From the NCBI RefSeq assembly GCF_013415105.1, contig NZ_JACCDF010000012.1, positions 1 through 64,000 on the forward strand: DNA of 64,000 nt, read 5' to 3'. Under the pieces are notes generated by a model. That model saw only the letters and a list, made by a program, of their open reading frames with translations. It searched no databases and was not told the origin of the DNA. Source of the DNA: Vreelandella salicampi. Its GTDB lineage: Bacteria; Pseudomonadota; Gammaproteobacteria; Pseudomonadales; Halomonadaceae. How positions within the stretch are numbered: the stretch's first letter is position 1; each line of letters opens with the position of its first letter. Made by a program: the position numbers and the translations under genes. Shown one piece after another: positions 54,395 to 61,830 of this stretch.

Positions 54395-57096
54395 CGCTAC
54401 GCTCGTTAATCGGAGACTGGATGTCCCCGCGGCGCGCCACGTGGAGCGCCGGAGTAATGTTTGTGGGCTTGTTGCTATTGGTGATTTGGGAAATGCGCCA
54501 CTTCTACCACAGTCAACAGCAGCAAGCGCAGATGCACACGGCCGCCAATGCCGAGATGGTCGTGCAGTGGATGGAAAGCGCCCTTGATGCGTCGCGGCAC
54601 TCACTGCAAGGCGTCGGTGATCTTTACCACCTTTGGCAAGCCCAAGGCTTGGCACAGCAAGATTTGGCGATGCTGCTAAAGCGCCAGCGCGATAGCCTGG
54701 ATGTGTGGCAAGACGTGGCCGTGCTATCGCCAAAGAGGGAACTTGTGGCTACAACCGCGCCGCTATCCTTGTCCATCGACGAGTCGAGGTTACTTCAAAC
54801 GCTTGCCTGCAACGATTGCGGGCCAAAAAGTGCGGTATCACCGCTTTACCGTGAGGGAAACAACGGTTCGCCGTATCTGCTTCACGCCCTGCGCATTGAA
54901 AATAGTAACGGCGAATTGGATGCTTTGGCTGTCGCCTGGTTATCGCCTGGCTATATCGTTCACGTGGTGAACCAGTTGCCGCTGCGCAGCGGTGATAGCG
55001 TGGCGCTTTTAGATACGTCGGCGCGGGTGATGGTCCAGCGTAGCGACGATCAGCGCGAGGCTGAATCGCTACTGGGCAAAGTGGTGAGCACCGAGCAGCT
55101 TAACGCCTTTTTGGATTCATCTGTTTTGAGTGACAGTTGGGTGCGTCACTCACCGCTGGATGGGAATCAACGGCTGTTCACCGGGCGCAAGCTGAAAACG
55201 GCCCCGTGGCTTGTGATCGTCGGCGAAAACACCACCGTTTACCTGCACGACTGGTGGCGACGCTTTTGGGCGTTGCTGGTCGGCAGCATGCTGCTGTTGG
55301 CGCTAGGTGGGCTAACGTTGCGTCATTACCGCCATCTGTATGTCGCTGAGCAGGCCCTGCGAGAGCACCGCAACCGGCTAGCCGAGGAAGTGACCGCGCG
55401 CAAAAAAACGCAGCAGGCCAGCGAGCTAAAAGCCGCGCAGCTTAAAATTGCGGCCATGGCGTTTGAAACACATCTGGGCATGTTTATCGCCGATGCGAAT
55501 AACCGTATCGTGCAGGTCAATCGCACTTTTAGCGAGATCACTGGCTACAGCGAAGACGAGGTGCTCGGGCAGACGCCAGCGCTGTTGAATTCGGGTCGCC
55601 ACGATGCCGACTTCTATCGCGTGATGTGGCGGCAACTGAACGAGCACGACCGCTGGCAAGGTGAGGTGTGGAACCAGCGCAAAAGCGGTGATATCTATCC
55701 CCAGTGGCTCACCATTAGCGTGGTGCGTAACGATGCCGGTGAGGTGACCCACTATGTGGCAACGCTTAGCGATATCACCCAGCGCAAAGCAGCTGAGGAG
55801 GAAATTCACCAACTGGCGTTTTTTGATTCGCTTACCGGGCTGCCCAATCGGCGTCTGTTGATCGACCGGCTAGAGGCCGCGCTTAAGGACACCCAGCGCG
55901 AAGGCCACTACAGCGCTGTGATGTTTACTGACCTGGATAACTTCAAAACCATCAATGACAGCCTTGGTCACTATTTGGGCGATGCACTGTTAAACGCCGT
56001 GGCCGAGCGGTTATCTGGCATCGTGCGCGATAACGATACCGTGGCGCGCTTAGGCGGCGATGAATTTGTGGTAATGCTGCACAAGCTTGGCGTTAATCAT
56101 CAAGCGGCGACGCACAGCGCCGAAGCCGTGGCGCAAAAGTTGCTAAAAACGCTGCTGGAGCCAATTGATGTGGACGGGCACGTGCTGCAAATCAGCGGGA
56201 GTATCGGCATTACCCTGTTTCATAGTGACGGTGAGGGCGTCAGCGCGATTCTCCAGCAGGCCGACCTTGCTATGTATCAAGCCAAGGCCGCTGGGCGAAA
56301 TGCCCTGCGCTTTTTTGACCCGACGATGCAGGCGGCGGTGATCGACCGCGCTCAGCTTGAAGCCGATTTACGCCATGTTATTGAGCGCCAAGAGCTGACG
56401 CTTTTTTACCAAACCCAAGTGAATGCACACGGGGACGTCGTTGGCGTTGAGGCCTTGGTGCGCTGGGAGCACCCTAGCCGCGGCGTGGTCTCGCCGGGAG
56501 TGTTTATCCCCTTGGCAGAAGAGAGCCACTTGATTGGGCCGGTGGGGGGGTGGGTGATGGAAACGGCCTGCAAGCAGCTAGCGCAGTGGGCGCGAGACCC
56601 GTCAACCGAGCCCTTAAGCATCGCCGTGAACGTCAGCCCCAACCAGTTTCGCCAGGTGGGGTTTGTCGAGCAGGTCGAAACGGTGTTGGCGCGTACCGGG
56701 GCGAATCCGCAGCGGCTTAAGCTTGAAGTCACCGAAAGCCTGTTAATGGAAGATTTAGCAGCGGTGTGCGAGCGCATGGAGCAGTTGCGCGAACTCGGTG
56801 TGCGCTTCTCACTGGATGATTTCGGCACTGGTTATTCGTCGCTTGCCTACCTGAAACGGCTGCCGCTGGATCAGCTTAAAATCGATCAATCCTTCGTGCG
56901 CGATGTGCTTGAGGACCCAGCAGATGCGGCCATTGTGCGCACCGTGATTGCGCTCGCCCACAGCTTAGAGCTTGAGGTGATCGCCGAGGGCGTTGAAACG
57001 GGGGCGCACCGCGACTGGCTCTACGCCGAGGGCTGCATGGCGTACCAAGGCTACTGGTTCTCGCGCCCAGGGCCTGTGGAAACGCTTTCGCTATAA
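54391..57096 (+). CDS. membrane GGDEF-EAL protein with periplasmic sensor and PAS
   Basis: The 901-residue protein has TM1 (GVMFVGLLLLVIWEM), a periplasmic CACHE-like domain of about 250 residues, TM2 (FWALLVGSMLLLALGGLTLR), a PAS (FIADANNRIVQVNRTFSEIT), a GGDEF (VARLGGDEFVVML with an RDND inhibitory site) and an EAL (VEALVRWEHP, NVSPNQFRQ, LDDFGTGYSSL, KIDQSFVRD, EGVE). Both catalytic domains keep key motifs, so it may make and degrade c-di-GMP. It is coupled to the preceding cyclase and ends in a 46-bp overlap with a convergent gene. Confidence 0.93.
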   Translation: MTLRSLIGDWMSPRRATWSAGVMFVGLLLLVIWEMRHFYHSQQQQAQMHTAANAEMVVQWMESALDASRHSLQGVGDLYHLWQAQGLAQQDLAMLLKRQRDSLDVWQDVAVLSPKRELVATTAPLSLSIDESRLLQTLACNDCGPKSAVSPLYREGNNGSPYLLHALRIENSNGELDALAVAWLSPGYIVHVVNQLPLRSGDSVALLDTSARVMVQRSDDQREAESLLGKVVSTEQLNAFLDSSVLSDSWVRHSPLDGNQRLFTGRKLKTAPWLVIVGENTTVYLHDWWRRFWALLVGSMLLLALGGLTLRHYRHLYVAEQALREHRNRLAEEVTARKKTQQASELKAAQLKIAAMAFETHLGMFIADANNRIVQVNRTFSEITGYSEDEVLGQTPALLNSGRHDADFYRVMWRQLNEHDRWQGEVWNQRKSGDIYPQWLTISVVRNDAGEVTHYVATLSDITQRKAAEEEIHQLAFFDSLTGLPNRRLLIDRLEAALKDTQREGHYSAVMFTDLDNFKTINDSLGHYLGDALLNAVAERLSGIVRDNDTVARLGGDEFVVMLHKLGVNHQAATHSAEAVAQKLLKTLLEPIDVDGHVLQISGSIGITLFHSDGEGVSAILQQADLAMYQAKAAGRNALRFFDPTMQAAVIDRAQLEADLRHVIERQELTLFYQTQVNAHGDVVGVEALVRWEHPSRGVVSPGVFIPLAEESHLIGPVGGWVMETACKQLAQWARDPSTEPLSIAVNVSPNQFRQVGFVEQVETVLARTGANPQRLKLEVTESLLMEDLAAVCERMEQLRELGVRFSLDDFGTGYSSLAYLKRLPLDQLKIDQSFVRDVLEDPADAAIVRTVIALAHSLELEVIAEGVETGAHRDWLYAEGCMAYQGYWFSRPGPVETLSL

Positions 57097-57635
57097 CACG
57101 CGGTTTGCATCCGCGTGAGGGCGGCGTCGGCGCCGTCTAGGCTGAATGTCATGTGCCACGGCTCGCGTTCGCCCTGTTCAAAGGCGATAAAAAGCTGCTC
57201 GCCCTCGCGCATTTCCGCCAATACGCTGTCCAGCGCGTTGATATAAAAGTGCGCATAGAAACCGTCATCGCCGCGCTGGGTAATAAACTCCGCGACCGCT
57301 TGGCGAATCTCCCCGTCATCTACGCGTATCAGCGCCGGCACCACGTTTAGCGTATCGTTTTTTCCTTGGTGCTTCTCCAGCGTGACGCGCATCTCCAGCC
57401 AAGGTAAATCGCACACATTGTGTGTGGCGTTGACGCTCAGGGTAGCATCACGATAGCTGTGATCTTCCACGGCGCGAAAATGACGCTCATCGCCGAGAGC
57501 GAGCGTCATTGATTGCCAGTGAGCGTGGCGCTCGGCATCGCTGACATTAAAGGAAGTGGCGAAGGCGACGGCCGGCAGCAAACAGATACCGAGCAACGTG
57601 CGACGTAACACAAGGAATAATACGCTAACAGGCAT
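57051..57635 (-). CDS. secreted hypothetical protein
   Basis: From ATG 57635 the protein has 194 residues, with a signal peptide (VLFLVLRRTLLGICLLPAVA, cleavage near AFA-TS) and a periplasmic mixed domain with two Cys (HNVCDLPW and QTACYSES). I do not recognise the family. Its 3' end overlaps the end of the GGDEF-EAL gene on the other strand by 46 bp. A frame extends upstream to 57680, but the added part is not signal-like. Confidence 0.75.
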   Translation of the reverse strand: MPVSVLFLVLRRTLLGICLLPAVAFATSFNVSDAERHAHWQSMTLALGDERHFRAVEDHSYRDATLSVNATHNVCDLPWLEMRVTLEKHQGKNDTLNVVPALIRVDDGEIRQAVAEFITQRGDDGFYAHFYINALDSVLAEMREGEQLFIAFEQGEREPWHMTFSLDGADAALTRMQTACYSESVSTGPGRENQ

Positions 57636-57732
57636 ACGGGTCTCTTTATCCAAATGGTGCAGTTGATGAAAATGGCGCAAAAAGCAGCCTATAACGGTCG
57701 GCGCCTGGAAAAAAAGCTAACGCGCTGATTTT

Positions 57733-57776
57733 CCTATATCTAGTAGAAAATTTACAAAAAGCTAGCCTATATGGTG
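57733..57776 (+). promoter_or_regulatory. possible tandem NrdR boxes before nrdJ
   Basis: CCTATATCTAGT at 57733 and CCTATATGGT at 57766 share CCTATAT exactly 33 bp apart, about three helical turns. They partly match the NrdR operator (CTATATATAG core; roughly 10 and 8 of 16). Location before a ribonucleotide reductase gene fits, but the match is imperfect. Confidence 0.35.
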
Positions 57777-57879
57777 GCTGTCAAGTCTATACTTCACCAC
57801 TGTGCGCCGTATAATGCGCTTCGTTTTCTGCTCTGCTGTTTTCAGTCGCCACGTTCCCGTCGGGAAGGAGTTAAGCCCC

Positions 57880-59991
57880 ATGAGCACTGCTGCCAACGCC
57901 GTCAAAACCTCCAACGATGTACCGCTACAAGCGCCGTCGCGGGAAATTTGGGACGCCAAATATCGCCTGAAAGACCGCCATAGTCAGCCGGTCGATCAGG
58001 ATGTCGGCGCTACCTTCGAGCGCGTCGCCCGTGCGCTGGCAGCGGTAGAAAAGGATAAGGCGGACGAGTGGTTGCCCAAGTTCCGCTGGGCGCTGGAAAA
58101 CGGCGCCATTCCGGCGGGTCGGATTCTTTCCAACGCCGGCGCGGAAGCTTACAAACCCGCCGTGAGCCTGATCAACTGCACCGTGTCGCGCACCATTCGC
58201 GATTCCATGCGCGATATTCTCGACTCCGTGGTTGATGCGGGCATGACGCTGAAATCCGGCGCGGGCATCGGCTATGATTTTTCGACGCTGCGCCACAAAG
58301 GCGCGTTCGTGTTTGGCGCTGGCGCCGGCACTAACGGCCCGCTGGCGTTTATGGATATCTACGACAAGATGTGCTTTACCGTCGCCTCAGCGGGCGGGCG
58401 ACGCGGTGCGCAGATGGGCACGTTCGACGTCGGCCATCCCGATGTGCGCGAGTTTATCCAAGCCAAGCGCGAAGCCGGGCGTTTGCGCCAGTTCAACCTA
58501 AGCTTGTTGATCACCGACGAGTTCATGGAAGCGGTGAAGCAAAACGCCGATTGGCCGCTGGCCTTCCCGCTGCACCCGGGTGAAAAAGAGGACGTGAAGC
58601 CTGAGGATTTGATCTACCGCGACTGGCCGGTGATCGAAGAGGGTTACACGGTGGATGACGAAGGCCGTGTCGCCTGCCGCGTTGTTGAGGTGATCAAAGC
58701 CCGCGAGCTATGGGATACCATCATGGCGTCCACCTACGACTACGCCGAGCCGGGCTTTATTCTGATCGACCAGGTCAATCGCATGAACAACAACTGGTTC
58801 TGCGAAGATATCCGCGCGACCAACCCGTGCGGCGAGCAGCCGCTGCCACCAGAAGGCGCGTGCCTGTTGGGGTCAATCAACCTCACCCAGTTTGTCATCG
58901 ATCCCTTTAGCGATAAGCCGCGCTTTGACTGGGAGCGCTACCGCAAGGTAGTGGCCATCTTCACCCGCATGCTGGATAACGTGGTCGAAATTGCTGGCTT
59001 GCCGCTGCCCCAGCAGCAGCGCGAAATCGAGAACAAGCGCCGCCACGGCATGGGCTTTTTGGGCCTGGGCTCCACGCTGACCATGCTCAAAATCCCTTAC
59101 GGCTCCAAAGCATCGCTCGCCTTCACCGAGGAAGTCAGCCGTCATCAAGCCATTGAGGGCTGGAGGCAAGCGCTGGAACTTTCTCAAGAGAAAGGCATGG
59201 CGCCGGTGCTGAGTGAGGAGCACACCATCACGCCGAAAATGATGCGCGAGCGCCCGCAGCTAAAAAAAGACGGCTACGAAATCGGCGACAAAGTACCGGG
59301 GCGCATTCTGCATGCCCGCTACAGCGAGTACATGGCCAAAGTCGCCGAGCACGAGCCGGAGCTGGTGGCTGCCCTTGCCGAGCACGGCGCGCGCTTTACC
59401 CACCACAGCTCGATTGCGCCAACCGGCACGATCTCGCTTTCTATGGGCAATAACGCCTCTAACGGTATTGAGCCGTCGTTCTCGCACCGCTACTTCCGCA
59501 ACATTATTCAGTCGGGCAAGAAGACCAAAGAACAGGTAGAAGTGGTCTCCTTTGAGCTTGCGGCGTACCGTCACTTTATCGTTGCCGACGCGGTGGATAG
59601 CGACCTGCCGGACTACTTCATTACCGCCGATGCGGTCACGCCCGAGCAGCACGTCGCCGTGCAGGCCGCCGCGCAGCAGTGGGTCGATTCGGCGATCTCC
59701 AAAACGGTCAACGTGCCGACCGATTTCCCCTTTGAGCAGTTCCAAGACCTCTATCTGCAGGCGTACGAAAGCCGCTTGAAAGGCTGCACGACTTTCCGCT
59801 TTAACCCGGAAGCCTTCCAGGGCGTGTTGGTGCGCGAGGACGATCTTAAAAACACCACCTACGTGTTTGAGCTGGAAAACGGCGAAACCGTTGAGCTTAA
59901 CGGTGACGAAAAGGTGGTTTACGATGGCGAAGAACATAACGCCGCCAACCTGTTTGATGCGTTAAAAGAGGGCACTTACGGCAAATGGTGA
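57880..59991 (+). CDS. nrdJ: NrdJ, adenosylcobalamin-dependent ribonucleotide reductase
   Basis: The 703-residue class II reductase catalytic chain has PAGRILSNAGAE, SLINCTVSRTI with the substrate-site Cys, SGAGIGYDFSTLRHKG, ASAGGRRGAQMGTFDVGHPD, NPCGEQPLPPEGACLLGSIN with the radical Cys, and APTGTISLSMGNNASNGIEP. It makes deoxyribonucleotides with or without oxygen, using vitamin B12. ATG 57880 has AAGGAG upstream; the longer frame to 57802 gives an unrelated leader. The C-terminal redox Cys pair is not here but in the next gene, so the enzyme is split as in Pseudomonas NrdJa/NrdJb. Confidence 0.95.
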   Translation: MSTAANAVKTSNDVPLQAPSREIWDAKYRLKDRHSQPVDQDVGATFERVARALAAVEKDKADEWLPKFRWALENGAIPAGRILSNAGAEAYKPAVSLINCTVSRTIRDSMRDILDSVVDAGMTLKSGAGIGYDFSTLRHKGAFVFGAGAGTNGPLAFMDIYDKMCFTVASAGGRRGAQMGTFDVGHPDVREFIQAKREAGRLRQFNLSLLITDEFMEAVKQNADWPLAFPLHPGEKEDVKPEDLIYRDWPVIEEGYTVDDEGRVACRVVEVIKARELWDTIMASTYDYAEPGFILIDQVNRMNNNWFCEDIRATNPCGEQPLPPEGACLLGSINLTQFVIDPFSDKPRFDWERYRKVVAIFTRMLDNVVEIAGLPLPQQQREIENKRRHGMGFLGLGSTLTMLKIPYGSKASLAFTEEVSRHQAIEGWRQALELSQEKGMAPVLSEEHTITPKMMRERPQLKKDGYEIGDKVPGRILHARYSEYMAKVAEHEPELVAALAEHGARFTHHSSIAPTGTISLSMGNNASNGIEPSFSHRYFRNIIQSGKKTKEQVEVVSFELAAYRHFIVADAVDSDLPDYFITADAVTPEQHVAVQAAAQQWVDSAISKTVNVPTDFPFEQFQDLYLQAYESRLKGCTTFRFNPEAFQGVLVREDDLKNTTYVFELENGETVELNGDEKVVYDGEEHNAANLFDALKEGTYGKW

Positions 59992-60067
59992 TGGCGAATT
60001 TCCCGTAAACGCATCACCCCTTTTTGCTCAGTGCAAGAAAACAGTGAACAAGGCTGTGGAGAAGACA

Positions 60068-60859
60068 ATGGCTGTTGAAATTACCTCGAAGATCGTCGGT
60101 TACCGCATCAAGCAGGATGAGCCCGCCACCCCCGAGCCGGTGCTGCAGGATGAGAACCCGCTCACGGTGCGCATCCCCTCGCGCCCGGAAGGCACGCTGG
60201 AAGCCGTCTCGGAGAAGATCTCTTACGTTGGCGCGGAAGGCCGTAAGAAAGTCTACTTGCTGGTCTCGTTTATGCCCGTTGAAGGCGTGGTAGGCGGCAA
60301 GCGCGTGGTGATTGAGCGCCCGGTGGAGTTTTTCTTCCCTTCCGGGCAGCTTTCAAGCGAACACCAGTGGATCACCGCCACCATGCGCAGCCTATCGCTG
60401 GCCGCTCGCGGCGGTTACGTCACCCAAGCGGTGGCCGATTTGCGCAAAGTTGCGTGGGATAAGGGGCTGGTGCGCTGCGGCTGGAACCGCTGGGGCAAAC
60501 CGATGTTCCACGATTCGGAAGTGGCGGCGATTGCCTGGTCGATCCAGCAGATTCTTTATCGCCGCGGTTTCCTTGATCAGGATGGCAACCAGGTACCGGT
60601 AGAATCACTCGTCGAGCGCTATCAGCACCGCATGCAGCACGGCCATGCCTGGCAGCCGCCGGTCGAAGAAGAAGAGAGCGTGCCTAACGGCGCGGTCGAG
60701 CCGATTGGCTCAAGCTCAGAGGCGGAAAACACGCCAAAAAAGCCTAAAGGCAGTGGCCCGGCCACGGTCGGCCACTGCCCCGAATGTCGCGGCGAGCTGA
60801 TCATGATGGACGGTTGCCCCACCTGCTACGCCGGTTGCGGTTGGTCCAAATGCGGATAG
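60068..60859 (+). CDS. nrdJb: NrdJb, small subunit of split class II reductase
   Basis: The 263-residue protein has a TSCPxC-type zinc/redox tail, CPECRGELIMMDGCPTC followed by CGWSKCG, which is the missing C-terminus of B12-dependent reductases, plus an N-terminal ATGxxD-like domain (ITATMRSLSLAARGGYVTQ). ATG 60068 has GGAG seven bases upstream. It lies 76 bp after nrdJ, co-transcribed. Transcription likely ends at the hairpin at 60903. Confidence 0.88.
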   Translation: MAVEITSKIVGYRIKQDEPATPEPVLQDENPLTVRIPSRPEGTLEAVSEKISYVGAEGRKKVYLLVSFMPVEGVVGGKRVVIERPVEFFFPSGQLSSEHQWITATMRSLSLAARGGYVTQAVADLRKVAWDKGLVRCGWNRWGKPMFHDSEVAAIAWSIQQILYRRGFLDQDGNQVPVESLVERYQHRMQHGHAWQPPVEEEESVPNGAVEPIGSSSEAENTPKKPKGSGPATVGHCPECRGELIMMDGCPTCYAGCGWSKCG

Positions 60860-60887
60860 CGGATCGATAGTGCCGATGGGAGAGGTA

Positions 60888-61829
60888 GTGACTCGCGGTT
60901 TCATTTCCCCTCGCCAGCGCGAGGGGAAATTGTTTTTAGCGCTCTGCGGGCTTTTGGCGCCGCTGCCCTTGGCTGCCGATACGCTATGGCTGGAAAACGG
61001 TGATCGTATTACCGGTACGGTGCTTCGTTACACGGTGAATGAGTGGCAGCTAGATTCAGACGCTGCCGGAATTTTGTTCATTGATGCCGAGCACGTCGCG
61101 CGGGTGGAGTGGAGTGGGGCCGAAGTGCCGGTTAGCGATTTTCTGTCAGAGGCGCGCGCGAGTAATCGCCCCGAGGATCGCCCGTTCTCCTCCCGCGGCA
61201 ACCTTGATGTGGCGGTCGAGTACGAAAACAGCACCGTGGATACCCACGAAGTCGATATCGACTTGCGCCAACATGTGGCCCAGGGTGTTTGGCGCCATAC
61301 ATGGCGGGGCAGTTATTATCGTGAATACCGCGACAATGAGCGGCGCGATAACGATTGGGAGCTGGCTTACTCGCCGGAGCGCTTTGTGTCCCGTCAACGC
61401 TTTTGGCAGGGCCGAGTGAGCGCAAAGCGCGATTGGGAGGAAGATATCTCCCGGCGGCTCGCCCTAGGGGTGGGGCCGGGGTATCAGTTCTGGGATACTG
61501 AGCAGAGCGCGTTTTCGCTCTCGGCACTACTCAGCCGCAACCGCTTTACCTACGCAAGCCAGCCTGAGGAGCGCTTTTACTCCTGGGCGCTGCAGTGGCA
61601 GTTTAATCGCCACTTCTGGCAGGAGCTTTTCGAGCTTTACGCCAGCGGCCGCACCGGTCGCGCGTTCTCCGGCGCTACCGGCTTTCAGTTCAACGCCGAA
61701 ACCGGCGTGCGATACCCGCTCACCGAGTGGATGTCGCTCAACATGGCGGTGGAGGCCGATTGGGTCGAAAACAGCGCCGAAGATCTGCGCGATACCCTCT
61801 ACCATGTCGGCATGGGGGTGAACTGGTAA
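60888..61829 (+). CDS. DUF481 outer-membrane protein
   Basis: This roughly 313-residue protein has a signal peptide (hydrophobic LFLALCGLLAPLPLAA, cleavage before DTLW), then DTLWLENGDRITGTVLR, the small SH3-like start of YdiY/DUF481 proteins, followed by a beta-barrel-like repeat of alternating aromatic strands ending in DTLYHVGMGVNW. Start is uncertain: GTG 60888 (after GGGAGAGG) is preferred; GTG 60870 and a TTG at 60930 are alternatives. A terminator-like hairpin covers codons 6-16. Function unknown. It converges on uvrA, one base apart. Confidence 0.82.
   Translation: MTRGFISPRQREGKLFLALCGLLAPLPLAADTLWLENGDRITGTVLRYTVNEWQLDSDAAGILFIDAEHVARVEWSGAEVPVSDFLSEARASNRPEDRPFSSRGNLDVAVEYENSTVDTHEVDIDLRQHVAQGVWRHTWRGSYYREYRDNERRDNDWELAYSPERFVSRQRFWQGRVSAKRDWEEDISRRLALGVGPGYQFWDTEQSAFSLSALLSRNRFTYASQPEERFYSWALQWQFNRHFWQELFELYASGRTGRAFSGATGFQFNAETGVRYPLTEWMSLNMAVEADWVENSAEDLRDTLYHVGMGVNW
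60903..60937 (+). terminator. intrinsic terminator of nrdJ-nrdJb inside the next gene's start
   Basis: ATTTCCCCTCGC, loop CAGC, perfect 12-bp complement, then TGTTTTT. It sits about 45 bp after the nrdJb stop but within the signal-peptide codons of the DUF481 gene. Confidence 0.8.
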
Positions 61830-61830
61830 C

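Noticed and set aside
57700..57860. Cobalamin riboswitch before the B12-dependent reductase
   Set aside because: Only a CCACTG near 57798 recalls part of the conserved core. The other B12-box elements and the needed length are missing.
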